From Kumtagia yinganensis (GTDB lineage: Bacteria > Pseudomonadota > Alphaproteobacteria > Rhizobiales > Rhizobiaceae), in assembly GCF_040081985.1 (NCBI RefSeq), contig NZ_JBEBMH010000024.1, positions 1-64,000 on the forward strand: a DNA stretch of 64,000 bases. The letters run 5' to 3'. The notes under the pieces were generated by a model, which was not told where the DNA came from, ran no database searches, and saw only the letters and a program-made list of their open reading frames with translations. Made by a program: the position numbers and the translations under genes. Below, one piece after another: positions 15,589-23,796 of this stretch; within the stretch, counting starts at the first letter, position 1, and every line of letters begins with the position of its first letter.

Positions 15589-16740
15589 ATGAGCGGCGCA
15601 CTCGAGGGACAGATTGTCGTCGCACTGGAACAGGCGGTTGCCGCGCCGCTGGCGACCTCACGTCTGGCGGATGCCGGCGCCCGCGTCATCAAGCTGGAAC
15701 GCCTCGAGGGCGATTTCGCTCGCGGCTATGACGACTATGTGCTCGGCCAGTCGAGCTATTTCGTCTGGAACAACCGCGGGAAAGAATCCTGCACGGTCGA
15801 CCTGAAGAAGGCAGAAGATCTTGACCTGCTGCTGTCGATGCTGGAGCGGGCCGACGTGTTCGTCCAGAACCTGGCGGCCGGGGCCACGGATCGGCTGGGG
15901 ATCGGCAGCTTATCGCTGAGGGAGCGGTTTCCGCGATTGATCGTCTGCGATATCGGCGGCTATGCCGAAGGCACGCCCGACCACCAGCGCAAGGCCTACG
16001 ACCTGCTGATCCAGGCTGAGACGGGCCTTGCCGGCGTGACCGGTTCGGACGAATCAGGGCCGAGCCGCGTCGGCATATCGCTATGCGACATCGCCACCGG
16101 CGAAGCCGCCTATGCCGCCATACTGGAGGCGCTGTTCAAACGGGAGCGCACCGGCCAGGGCAGCCATGTCCAGCTTTCGCTGTTCGACACGATCGCGGAA
16201 TTCATGAACGTGCCCTATCTGGCGCGCCGCTACGGCGGCAGGGAGCCCCGCCGCCCAGGCCTCGCGCATCCGTCCATCGCCCCCTATGGCGTGTTCCGCG
16301 CCAGCGACGGCGAAATCCTGATCTCCATCCAGAACGATCGGGAGTGGAAGGTTTTTTGCGAGGAGGTGCTGCGCGATGCGGCCCTCACTACCGATCCGCT
16401 CTATGCCCGCAACACCGAGCGCGTCAAAAACCGCGCCGGCCTGGATGCGAAGGTGCAGCAGGCGATCGGAGCCATGTCGAGCGATGACATCTGCCGCTTG
16501 CTGGATGCCGTTCGTATCGCCTATGGCCGGCTGTCGACCGTCGGCGACCTGATGCATCACCGAAGCGCGGCTTTTGCCGAGGTCGAGACGCCGGCAGGCA
16601 AGGTCGCGTTGCTCGCTCCGCCGAATGTCGTCGACGGCCGCCGGCCCGCACTGCGTCCGGTGCCGGCGCTCGGCGAGCACGATGCGGCGCTGCGCGCGGA
16701 ATTCGGGCCCCGCGAGACCGCATCCCAAAACGCAAGGTAG
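15589..16740 (+). CDS. CaiB/BaiF (class III) CoA-transferase
   Basis: The 383-aa protein has the class III features: an early (D)AGARVIKLERLEGDFAR segment for CoA binding, WNNRGKESCTVDLK, and the catalytic Asp in RVGISLCDIATGEAAYAAIL near residue 165. It moves CoA between a carboxylic acid and an acyl-CoA. I chose ATG at 15589, which has AAGGG six bases upstream, rather than the GTG at 15565. It is the first gene of an operon with an acyl-CoA dehydrogenase and an HTD2-type hydratase, so the likely job is to activate a (branched) dicarboxylic acid such as a methylsuccinate/itaconate-type compound. The substrate is inferred from context only. Confidence 0.87.
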   Translation: MSGALEGQIVVALEQAVAAPLATSRLADAGARVIKLERLEGDFARGYDDYVLGQSSYFVWNNRGKESCTVDLKKAEDLDLLLSMLERADVFVQNLAAGATDRLGIGSLSLRERFPRLIVCDIGGYAEGTPDHQRKAYDLLIQAETGLAGVTGSDESGPSRVGISLCDIATGEAAYAAILEALFKRERTGQGSHVQLSLFDTIAEFMNVPYLARRYGGREPRRPGLAHPSIAPYGVFRASDGEILISIQNDREWKVFCEEVLRDAALTTDPLYARNTERVKNRAGLDAKVQQAIGAMSSDDICRLLDAVRIAYGRLSTVGDLMHHRSAAFAEVETPAGKVALLAPPNVVDGRRPALRPVPALGEHDAALRAEFGPRETASQNAR

Positions 16741-16745
16741 TTGGC

Positions 16746-17906
16746 ATGGTATTCGAAGCAGAAGACCATCCGGAAATCCGCGAGGCCGTGCGAAAACTGT
16801 GCGAGCGGTTTCCCGGCGAGTATTGGCGGAAACTTGATGCTGCCCGCGCCTATCCCGCCGAATTCGTCTCGGCGCTGACCGAAGCAGGATATCTGGCGAC
16901 GCTCATCCCGGAAGAATATGGCGGCGCCGGGTTGAATTTGCCGGCGGCGGCGGCGGTGCTGGAGGAAATCCAGCGCTCCGGCTGCAACGGGGCTGCCTGC
17001 CACGCGCAGATGTATGTGATGGGCACGGTGCTGCGCCATGGCAATGCCGACCAGAAGGCGCGCTACCTGCCGCGCATCGCCACAGGAGAATTGCGGCTTC
17101 AGGCATTCGGTGTCACCGAGCCGACCAGCGGGACCGACACGTCTTCCATCCGCACCTTCGCCCGCCGCGACGGCGACCACTATGTCGTCAACGGCCAGAA
17201 GATATGGACCAGCCGCGCGGAACATTCAGACCTGATGCTGCTGCTTGCCCGCACGACGCCACGCGACGAGGTCGCCAAGCGGACGGACGGGCTGTCGGTT
17301 TTCATCCTCGACATGCGCGAGGCACTGCAGAATGGCCTCAGCATTCGGCCGATCCGCACCATGATGAATCATTCGACGACGGAGGTGTTTTTCGACAATG
17401 TCCGCGTGCCGGCCGAAAACCTGGTCGGCGTGGTAGGAAGAGGTTTTCGCTACATCCTGTCGGGCATGAATGCCGAGCGCATCCTGATCGCGGCGGAATG
17501 CGTCGGCGATGCAAAATGGCTGATCGAGAAGGCGGCGAATTATGCCAGGGAGCGCAACGTCTTCGGCCGCCCGATCGGCGCGAACCAGGGCGTGCAGTTC
17601 CCGATCGCGCGGGCCTATGCCAACATGCGCGCCGCGGAACTGATGGTGAAGGAGGCCGCCCGTCTGTACGAAGCCGGCCGCGACTGCGGCGCGGAAGCCA
17701 ATATGGCGAAGATGCTCGCCGCCGATGCCTCCAACGAGGCCGCCAACGCGGCTATCCAAACCCATGGCGGCTTCGGCTTCTCCGAGGAATATGACGTCGA
17801 GCGAAAATTCCGCGAGACGAGGCTTTATCAGGTGGCGCCGATCTCCACCAATCTGATCCTTTCTTATCTGTCAGAACACGTGCTCGGCATGCCCCGCTCC
17901 TATTGA
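16746..17906 (+). CDS. Acyl-CoA dehydrogenase
   Basis: At 386 aa it has the family architecture: an N-terminal helical domain, the FAD-binding LQAFGVTEPTSGTDTSSIRT and VVNGQKIWTSRAE segments, RGFRYILSGMNAERI, and the C-terminal IQTHGGFGFSEEYDVERKFRETR motif. It introduces a 2,3 double bond into an acyl-CoA, passing electrons to ETF. It lies 5 bp after the CoA-transferase and 35 bp before the hydratase, so the three form one route: activation, dehydrogenation, hydration. The GGFGFSEEYDVER motif places it with the short/branched-chain type, but the substrate cannot be read from the sequence. Confidence 0.9.
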   Translation: MVFEAEDHPEIREAVRKLCERFPGEYWRKLDAARAYPAEFVSALTEAGYLATLIPEEYGGAGLNLPAAAAVLEEIQRSGCNGAACHAQMYVMGTVLRHGNADQKARYLPRIATGELRLQAFGVTEPTSGTDTSSIRTFARRDGDHYVVNGQKIWTSRAEHSDLMLLLARTTPRDEVAKRTDGLSVFILDMREALQNGLSIRPIRTMMNHSTTEVFFDNVRVPAENLVGVVGRGFRYILSGMNAERILIAAECVGDAKWLIEKAANYARERNVFGRPIGANQGVQFPIARAYANMRAAELMVKEAARLYEAGRDCGAEANMAKMLAADASNEAANAAIQTHGGFGFSEEYDVERKFRETRLYQVAPISTNLILSYLSEHVLGMPRSY

Positions 17907-17941
17907 GCTGAGACTGGAGGGCAGACAGCCAGGAGAATGTC

Positions 17942-18829
17942 ATGACGGACGCCAGCGAAAAACCTTTCGCCGACTGGATCGGACGGACTTCCGAGAGCGA
18001 GGACATGCTTACGGAGCGGCTGGCCGCGAGTTTCCGCGCCATCTTCGGAAAACATCTCGCGCCGGTGGCAGATGGCGCCGCGCCGCTCGGCATACACTGG
18101 TGCCTGTCGCCGTCGATCGCCGGAATGGACGAACTCGGGCCTGACGGTCACCCGGCCAAGAACCGCGACCTGCCGCCGGTCCCGCAACCGCGCCGCATGT
18201 GGGCGGGCGGTTCGGTCGAGACATTCGGCGAATTGAGGATAGGCGACCGTGTCAGCCGGACATCCAGCATCGCCGACGTGACGCGGAAAACTGGAAAATC
18301 CGGCGAGTTGTGGTTCGTGGCGGTCGATCATGTCTATTCGACTGAGCGCGGCATTGCGATCAGGGAACGGCACGACATCGTCTATCGCGAGGCAGCCAGA
18401 CCGGCTCCGGCAAACTCGGCAGCAGCGCCAAACATGGCGCCGGCGGAACGGCCCTTCCAGCGTTCCGTCCAGGTAACCACCTCTCCGGTGATTCTGTTCC
18501 GTTATTCGGCGATCACTTTCAACGGCCACCGCATCCATTACGACCTGCCCTACGCGACCGAGGTGGAGGGATATTCAGGCCTTGTCGTCCATGGTCCGAT
18601 CCAGGCGACCCTGCTCTTCAATATGGCGGCAACCGAAATCGGCGCCGCGCCTCGAAAATTCGACTACCGAGGACTTTCGGCGGCGATCGCGGGTACAGGC
18701 ATTTTTGTCAGGCGCGGCATCGGCGCCGAAGCCGACACCTATTGGACACAGGGCGAAAGCGGCGCGATCCACATGGAGGCTAGATCCCAACAGTACGCCA
18801 GCGGCGTCGACTTGGTTCGGATCACATAG
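17942..18829 (+). CDS. HTD2/MaoC-like hydratase (mesaconyl-C4-CoA hydratase type)
   Basis: This 295-aa double-hotdog protein resembles the HTD2/3-methylfumaryl-CoA and mesaconyl-C4-CoA hydratases: an N-terminal WIGRTSESEDMLTERLAASF, GIHWCLSPS, RRMWAGGSVETFGELRIGD in the middle, and the active-site segment LFRYSAITFNGHRIHYD with a late YSGLVVHGPI. It adds water to an enoyl-CoA made by the preceding dehydrogenase. GGAG stands before the ATG. In comparable clusters a citramalyl-CoA-type lyase follows; none is present here, so the cleavage step must be encoded elsewhere. It is the last gene of the operon. A GC-rich hairpin follows (18855-18884) but without a T-run. Confidence 0.85.
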   Translation: MTDASEKPFADWIGRTSESEDMLTERLAASFRAIFGKHLAPVADGAAPLGIHWCLSPSIAGMDELGPDGHPAKNRDLPPVPQPRRMWAGGSVETFGELRIGDRVSRTSSIADVTRKTGKSGELWFVAVDHVYSTERGIAIRERHDIVYREAARPAPANSAAAPNMAPAERPFQRSVQVTTSPVILFRYSAITFNGHRIHYDLPYATEVEGYSGLVVHGPIQATLLFNMAATEIGAAPRKFDYRGLSAAIAGTGIFVRRGIGAEADTYWTQGESGAIHMEARSQQYASGVDLVRIT

Positions 18830-19064
18830 ACCGTGTCCGACCAGGCACACTGAGCCGCTGGTCCTGTTTCGGGCAGGCCAGCGGCCCAGGGCCGCGTGAT
18901 GTGGTCATCGCGTCAGTCTCACCGTCGGAGGTGACCCCTCTCGTCAGCCCGCACAAATCCTAACAGGCAAATTAGGAACTGCGAATTCATCAAATGGGGC
19001 TAAATCGTTAGAATAGTTTGATTATCGCCTCAATCGCCGCTCCCACGCCGCGGCGCTTCGCCTG

Positions 19065-19847
19065 CTAGTTCGCATAGTCGACAGGGAAGAGTTCATTTAT
19101 CTTGTAAGCCACCTCGGTCCGGTTGGTGGCCTTGACCTTCTTCATGATGGCCCTGACGTGAACCTTGACCGTGCTCTCACAGAGCTTCAGGTCGTAGGCG
19201 ATGATCTTATTGGCTTTTCCCTTGCGAAGAGCTTCCACCACTTCCGCCTGACGGGCGGTAAACATGCCCGCCATCGGCGGAGCCGCCCGCACGCCGCTTT
19301 CGAGCATCTGCCGCATGGAAATGACACTGCTCGCCGGTACGAAGATGCCGCCGGCAACGGCGAGATTAATCGCCTCGATGCAGATTTCGATGCCTACGGA
19401 TGAGGGAATATATCCGCGAGCGCCATGTTCCAGGGCTTTCAGTATCTGGGGAAGTTCGTCCGTATCGGCCAGAACGATGACAGGCGTCTTATCGAATTCC
19501 GAGGAGAGTTTCTTGATCGTCTCGCCAACGGCCGGATCGGTGAACCTCTTGCCGCCGATATTGAGCAGGATCGCGGCAAGCGGAGGATGAACATCTTTCT
19601 CCCGCTTCCAGTCTTCAATCGATCCGAAGGCCAGGACTTCCATTTCAACGTCGTGCGCAATGATGCTCCGGGCGAGGCATTCCCTGTCGAGCGCCCGCGG
19701 ATCGACAATCACCAGCGATGGATATGACTTGGAAGGTGCGGTGGCCTCGACTTCCGCCAGCGGATCGGCAAATTTCTTCAAAGCCGACGAAACGAGGCTG
19801 ATCGGCGTCTTATTTGCATTGGTCGTGATCGTATACATTTCTGCCAT
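19065..19847 (-). CDS. LuxR/FixJ-type regulator with degenerate receiver
   Basis: The C-terminal LuxR HTH is complete (MFTARQAEVVEALRKGKANK, then LKLCESTVKVHVRAIMKKVK). The N-terminal part has a receiver fold: VIVDPRALDRECLAR keeps an acidic pocket residue, but at the phosphoacceptor position (AAILLNIGG) Asn replaces Asp, and the later VIVLADTDE lacks the usual Thr/Ser. Phosphorylation is therefore unlikely and it may respond to another signal or be constitutive. The start is uncertain: ATG at 19847 or 19838 (GGGAG ten bases before the latter), with a GTG at 19919 also in frame. It stands alone and its target is unknown. Confidence 0.82.
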   Translation of the reverse strand: MAEMYTITTNANKTPISLVSSALKKFADPLAEVEATAPSKSYPSLVIVDPRALDRECLARSIIAHDVEMEVLAFGSIEDWKREKDVHPPLAAILLNIGGKRFTDPAVGETIKKLSSEFDKTPVIVLADTDELPQILKALEHGARGYIPSSVGIEICIEAINLAVAGGIFVPASSVISMRQMLESGVRAAPPMAGMFTARQAEVVEALRKGKANKIIAYDLKLCESTVKVHVRAIMKKVKATNRTEVAYKINELFPVDYAN

Positions 19848-20456
19848 GCTCCCAAAAATGCGCGTGACAGCCCACGCCTCCCGAAGAGACGCGATCATCT
19901 TATCCGCGCTGCTACCCACCCAGTTGCAGCCAAGTTAATGGATACGCCCTATGTAGGCGGTCGGTAAAACAAGACCGCAGGCATCAGGACCGAAGTCACT
20001 ACCCAGCTCGCCGCGACACCCGCCGCAGTCACCCGATATGTATATAGATTGAAAGGCTGAGCACTAATCTAGATCAACTGTTTGATAATTTTCTGAAGAC
20101 CTACGGCATTCGGAGTATTTTGTCCTCGATTAATGTTAATGAAACAATGGCAGGATCCGGAGCAAAGGGCGGCTGCACGCCCCGTTGCCCGCGATCCCGA
20201 ATTCTGGACGCTTCGTCGTTTTCGAAGACGAATGCCAGGCGTCATCCCGATCTCTGTTCGATGAATACGACACCGGCCGCTTTTCCGAGACACCAAGTCA
20301 GACTGGGTTGCCTCATTTTCCTGATCCATGCTGGGAGGGCCAAAGAGCCGATTCCGCAGAGAAGCGAGCCCCCTGCGAATGGCGTCAAAAATGCCGCGGC
20401 AATGGAAAGCGACACGGCAAATAGAGAAGCCGCTCAGGTATCGGCGCGACTGCTTG
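19848..20456. other. Long interval upstream of the LuxR-type gene
   Basis: I see no supported gene. Frames of 79-174 codons exist on both strands but have poor composition and no ribosome binding sites. The part at 20040-20150 is AT-rich compared with its surroundings and could hold promoters. Confidence 0.4.
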
Positions 20457-20487
20457 AAAAAAGGCCGGGCTCGAAAACGGCCCGGCC
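20457..20487 (-). terminator. Rho-independent terminator of the small RNA
   Basis: On the minus strand the stem GGCCGGGC/GCCCGGCC with a nine-base loop is followed directly by six T residues (20462-20457). Confidence 0.85.
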
Positions 20488-20557
20488 AAATTGAAGGTTC
20501 AAAACCTCCAGAGGGGAACACCATCCGGCGACAATGGGAGGAGAACCGCCGGATGAT
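20457..20557 (-). ncRNA. Probable small RNA with anti-Shine-Dalgarno loop (alpha-r14/cuckoo-like)
   Basis: Reading the minus strand, a 9 bp stem (CATCCGGCG/CGCCGGATG, 20555-20547 with 20530-20522) closes a 16-base loop containing CTCCTCCC. Small hairpins follow (GGTT-TTG-AACC). The end is a strong intrinsic terminator: an 8 bp GC stem (20487-20480 with 20470-20463) and six T residues. Upstream is TTGGAA-N18-AATATA (20593-20588 and 20569-20564), placing the transcript start near 20557 and the length near 100 nt. A CTCCTCCC loop is the hallmark of alphaproteobacterial sRNAs such as the alpha-r14/NfeR1 and cuckoo RNAs, which pair with ribosome binding sites. The family assignment is by motif only. 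Confidence 0.72.
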
Positions 20558-20563
20558 GATTGC

Positions 20564-20593
20564 TATATTGGGGTATATCGCCCGCGATTCCAA
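20564..20593 (-). promoter_or_regulatory. Promoter of the small RNA
   Basis: On the minus strand TTGGAA (-35, 20593-20588) and AATATA (-10, 20569-20564) are 18 bp apart, seven bases before the predicted transcript start. Confidence 0.5.
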
Positions 20594-20764
20594 TCACTGC
20601 CTTCTCAAAATGAGGCGATATGGGAAAAATTCGTCCTAAAGTACGACGCTGCAGTGCCCCGAATCACCCTAATTGCTGTGTTGTGGGCCCTTTAGCCGTC
20701 TATCGTCGACTGGCTAGCACAGGTTTGGCGATCGTCGGCAGAGGCGAATCAGACATCCGGTCAC

Positions 20765-22207
20765 TTATCGGATTTGCGTGCCACCCGTCTTATGCGCGCT
20801 CACCGCCCGAAAACGGACTGTGGCCGAGATCGGTACGTCGGGCAGCTTGGCATTGTGTGGCACGCCGGTGATGACGATGCTGACGGAGGCGTCGCCGACA
20901 CCTTCGGGAAGGGGCGCCGTTCGCGGCACGACCGCGACGCCGGAGATGGCATCCGGCGGCAATTCGAGATTGGGCTGCGAGCGGGCCAGCATGGGTTCGC
21001 CGGCGGCCTGCGTCGCCCTGCCTTCGGGCGTGGTGTAGCTGGTGTAGAGCGCAACGCCGCGCAGGCCCGAGGAGCCCGCATCGACCTCGATGGCGCCCAG
21101 GGCTTCGAAACGCTCGCCGGCGGCAAGGTCGGGCGGGTCGATATCGGACGAGATCACCACGGACATCGGCGTCGGATCGACGGGATCTCCCCCGGCGTTG
21201 ATGGCGGCCGGAACACCGGACACGACGACCTGCTGCCACTCCTCGCCCTCGACCATGACCTTGCTGAAGCTGGCGGACAGCCCCTGCCCGGCCTCAGCCG
21301 ACCAGCCCTCCGCCAGATCGCCGCCGCAGCCTTCGCCGAGCAGGCCGCCGGTGCCTTCGAGCAAGGGGTTGAAGTTGAGCGATCCGCCGGGATCGGCCTG
21401 CGAATAAAGGTCGTCATTCGACGTGACGAGGCGCGCACGCGGCAAGAACAGCGTGTCGAAGATCGGAGCCAGCGCCTCAGCTACCAGCCGCGCGCCGACG
21501 GGTCCCCAATGTATACCATCGCGCAGGATACCGTCACGGGCGCGTCCTTCCGGACTTTCCGGATCGAGCATCAGCGGCCACGGATCGGCCGCATAGACGT
21601 TTCTGACGGCGGCCTGCGCCAGGAACCAGGACCGGACCTGCAGCGCGTCGTCCAGTTCGATGTCCGAAAGGGTGCGGCGGATGCCGTCCGGCGTGCTGTC
21701 GCCGCGCGGGCTGCCGGCGATCCAGATCAACTTGTGGCCGTAGGACAGAATCTTGGCCTGGTAGGCTGCCAGCGCCTCGATGGTGCGCGAGGCCCGCCAA
21801 CCGGCGGTCCTGTCATTGGTGTCGACGATGGCGACGACGTAGCCAGGTGGCTTGCCGCGCAGGTCGGCCGCGCCGTCGCGAACCTCCTCGCTGTCCATTC
21901 CGCTCTTGGCGAAGTTATAACCGGGCTGGAAATCGAAGCGCCCGCCGGTCATCAGTTGCAGCCACCACAGCCAGCCTTGCGTGGTCGTCCTGCCGGTGTT
22001 CGAGGCGAGATCGGCGCGGCTGTCGCCGTCGAGGTAGACGCGTGGCAGCGCGGCGACGGCGGGCGCCTCCCCCGTGCCCGCGCCTGACGATCGGATCAGT
22101 TCCACCCGCTCGGCAAGATCGGCATCAGCCGTGTCGCTGAAGGCGAACAGGCCGAAACCGGAGAGCAGGATGCGGGCCACCAGTCCCGCCTTCGCGCCGA
22201 AATTCAC
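20765..22207 (-). CDS. Exported SGNH/GDSL-like hydrolase
   Basis: The sequence has a GDS block (VYLDGDSRADL), a central VVAIVDTNDRT segment that corresponds to the Asn block, and a DGIHWGPVGARL block with the Asp-x-x-His pair, as in SGNH esterases of the cell envelope. I chose the GTG at 22207, with GAGGG about ten bases upstream; it gives a good signal peptide (VARILLSGFGLFAFSDTADA) and 480 residues. The C-terminal 220 residues after the hydrolase fold are a separate beta-rich region of unknown role. The substrate may be an O-acyl group on a polysaccharide. The gene is alone between the sRNA and nudK, on the same strand as both. Confidence 0.75.
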   Translation of the reverse strand: MNFGAKAGLVARILLSGFGLFAFSDTADADLAERVELIRSSGAGTGEAPAVAALPRVYLDGDSRADLASNTGRTTTQGWLWWLQLMTGGRFDFQPGYNFAKSGMDSEEVRDGAADLRGKPPGYVVAIVDTNDRTAGWRASRTIEALAAYQAKILSYGHKLIWIAGSPRGDSTPDGIRRTLSDIELDDALQVRSWFLAQAAVRNVYAADPWPLMLDPESPEGRARDGILRDGIHWGPVGARLVAEALAPIFDTLFLPRARLVTSNDDLYSQADPGGSLNFNPLLEGTGGLLGEGCGGDLAEGWSAEAGQGLSASFSKVMVEGEEWQQVVVSGVPAAINAGGDPVDPTPMSVVISSDIDPPDLAAGERFEALGAIEVDAGSSGLRGVALYTSYTTPEGRATQAAGEPMLARSQPNLELPPDAISGVAVVPRTAPLPEGVGDASVSIVITGVPHNAKLPDVPISATVRFRAVSAHKTGGTQIR

Positions 22208-22274
22208 GATGCTTGTTCCCTCGCGCCGGGTTCGCCGGCAGCGCACTGACCACCCGATCCCGACGAAATCGTGA

Positions 22275-22859
22275 CTATTCGCGGACGGACGCTTCCGTCA
22301 GCATCAGGTGCTGGATGAGGATGATGGTCTTGGCGTCGATGATGCGTCCGTCGAGACAGGCCTCGTAGGCTTGCCGGAGCGGCATCTCGATCACTTCGAT
22401 GTCCTCGCCCTCGTCGACATGGCCGCCGCCGTCGGACACGCGGTCCGCAGCGGAATAATGCGCGGTGAAGAAGGCAAGCTTTTCGGTGACGCTGCCGGGG
22501 CTCATGAACGGCATCATGACGAGCTTCAGGTCGCGCAGGCGGTAGCCAAGTTCCTCCTCCGCCTCGCGGCGGGCGCAGGTCTCGGGATCGTCGGCGTCGA
22601 GCAGCCCGGCGCAGGCTTCGAGCAGCGGCTCGGCATGGCCCTCGACATAGGCCGGGAAGCGGAACTGGCGGACCAGCAATACCGTACCGCGTTCGGGATC
22701 GAGGGGAAGCACGGTGGCACCGTGGCCGCGGTCATAGGTCTCGCGGACCTGCGGCTCCCAGATGCCTTTCGAGTTGCGGTAGTCCAGCGTCGTCTTTTTC
22801 AAGACGCCCCAATTGTCGGACAACAGAACGACCGAATTGATGCGAACGCGATCCTGCAT
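22275..22859 (-). CDS. nudK: NudK-type Nudix hydrolase (GDP-mannose / nucleotide-sugar pyrophosphatase)
   Basis: The Nudix helix reads CAGLLDADDPETCARREAEE followed by ELGY, with the metal-binding REAEEELG core. Flanking parts match E. coli NudK closely in pattern: RQFRFPAYVEGH before it, MSPGSVTEKLAFF after it, and GGGHVDEGEDIEVIEMPL, ending in IIDAKTIILIQHL. At 194 aa it has the family length. It hydrolyses the pyrophosphate of nucleotide sugars such as GDP-mannose to give GMP and mannose-1-phosphate. It lies 67 bp upstream of the SGNH gene on the same strand and may share its transcript. Confidence 0.87.
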   Translation of the reverse strand: MQDRVRINSVVLLSDNWGVLKKTTLDYRNSKGIWEPQVRETYDRGHGATVLPLDPERGTVLLVRQFRFPAYVEGHAEPLLEACAGLLDADDPETCARREAEEELGYRLRDLKLVMMPFMSPGSVTEKLAFFTAHYSAADRVSDGGGHVDEGEDIEVIEMPLRQAYEACLDGRIIDAKTIILIQHLMLTEASVRE

Positions 22860-22971
22860 GAAGCGGCTCCGAGTTTTTTCTCACGCTGCCGATACGCCGG
22901 AACGCCATGCCGCTCAACGCTTTCTTTGGCGTTCGGCGACAACCTCCGCGTGCCGTGGCGGCCGAAAATTT

Positions 22972-22996
22972 GGAACCATCGCTGATTCGTCCCGTT
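22972..22996 (+). promoter_or_regulatory. EcfG-type general stress promoter of the first BA14K gene
   Basis: GGAAC (22972-22976), 16 bases, then CGTT (22993-22996). This is the -35/-10 pair bound by EcfG (RpoE2-type) sigma factors in Rhizobiales. It lies 36 bp before the ATG, and the paralogue has the same element at a similar distance. Confidence 0.65.
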
Positions 22997-23031
22997 GGCG
23001 AACCGAGGACATCACTTCCAAGGAGACCGAC

Positions 23032-23625
23032 ATGAACAAGCTTTTGAGCGGCGTCTGCGCCACCACCCTCGCCTTCGCCGTCACCGCGACCGGAATGGCG
23101 CCGGCCTTCGCAGCACCCAGGGCAATGCCCGAATCACCGGCCACCGACGGCAACGGCGTCATCAAGGTGCAATCCAGCTCCGATGACGTGATCAAGCTCC
23201 GTCGCGACCGGCGCGAGGCTCAGCGCGAGCGGCGCGAGGACCGACGCGAAGCCAGCCGCGAACGCCAGCGCGATTGGCGCGAAGCCCGGCAGGAGCGCCG
23301 CGAGGACTGGCGAGAAGCAAGGCAGGATCGACGCGAGGCACGCCGGGACGATCGGCAGGGCTATTATCGGGGTTATCGGGGCTATCGGGACTACCGCCCC
23401 GGCTACAAACGCCATGGCGACTATTGGTATCCCGCGGCAGCTTTCCTTGCCGGCGGGTTGATCACGGGCGCCATCGCCAACTCGCAGCCGCGTGAGGTGA
23501 TCGTACAACGCGGCGGCTCGCATGAAGAGTGGTGCGCCAACCGCTATCGGTCCTATAGGGCCTACGACAATAGCTTCCAGCCGTATAACGGGCCGCGCCA
23601 GCAGTGTGTCTCGCCTTACGGCTGA
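23032..23625 (+). CDS. BA14K family exported protein, first copy
   Basis: The ATG at 23032 follows AGGAG. The protein has a signal peptide (MNKLLSGVCATTLAFAVTAT, cleaved after APAFA), a long Arg/Glu-rich central helix of RRE-type repeats, a Tyr/Gly/Arg stretch (YYRGYRGYRDYRPGY), a hydrophobic segment AAAFLAGGLITGAIA, and the C-terminal BA14K domain (GSHEEWCANRYRSYRAYDNS to the final QQCVSPYG). BA14K proteins are envelope proteins with lectin-like activity described in Brucella. The next gene is a paralogue with the same order of parts. An EcfG promoter indicates induction in general stress. Confidence 0.87.
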   Translation: MNKLLSGVCATTLAFAVTATGMAPAFAAPRAMPESPATDGNGVIKVQSSSDDVIKLRRDRREAQRERREDRREASRERQRDWREARQERREDWREARQDRREARRDDRQGYYRGYRGYRDYRPGYKRHGDYWYPAAAFLAGGLITGAIANSQPREVIVQRGGSHEEWCANRYRSYRAYDNSFQPYNGPRQQCVSPYG

Positions 23626-23661
23626 TCGACACCCGATACGAAGCGACACACGATACGAATG

Positions 23662-23696
23662 ACGGCACCGCTCTACAAGAAGGCGGTGCCGTTTTG
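23662..23696 (+). terminator. Intrinsic terminator after the first BA14K gene
   Basis: Stem ACGGCACCGC (23662-23671) with GCGGTGCCGT (23683-23692), then TTT. Confidence 0.75.
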
Positions 23697-23731
23697 TAAT
23701 CCGACGACGAATGTTAAACTTTTGTACGCGG

Positions 23732-23756
23732 GGAACAAACCACATTCCCGCTCGTT
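23732..23756 (+). promoter_or_regulatory. EcfG-type general stress promoter of the second BA14K gene
   Basis: GGAAC (23732-23736), 16 bases, then CGTT (23753-23756), 40 bp before the ATG. The arrangement is the same as upstream of the first copy. Confidence 0.68.
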
Positions 23757-23796
23757 TGCTGCCGCATAGGGACGACGTCCACCGCAAGGAGAAGTC

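Noticed and set aside
18855..18884. Hairpin after the hydratase gene as intrinsic terminator
   Set aside because: The stem is good but no T-run follows on either strand.
20069..20593. Leftward 174-codon frame covering the sRNA region
   Set aside because: Poor amino acid composition, no ribosome binding site, and it runs through the promoter, hairpin and terminator of the sRNA.
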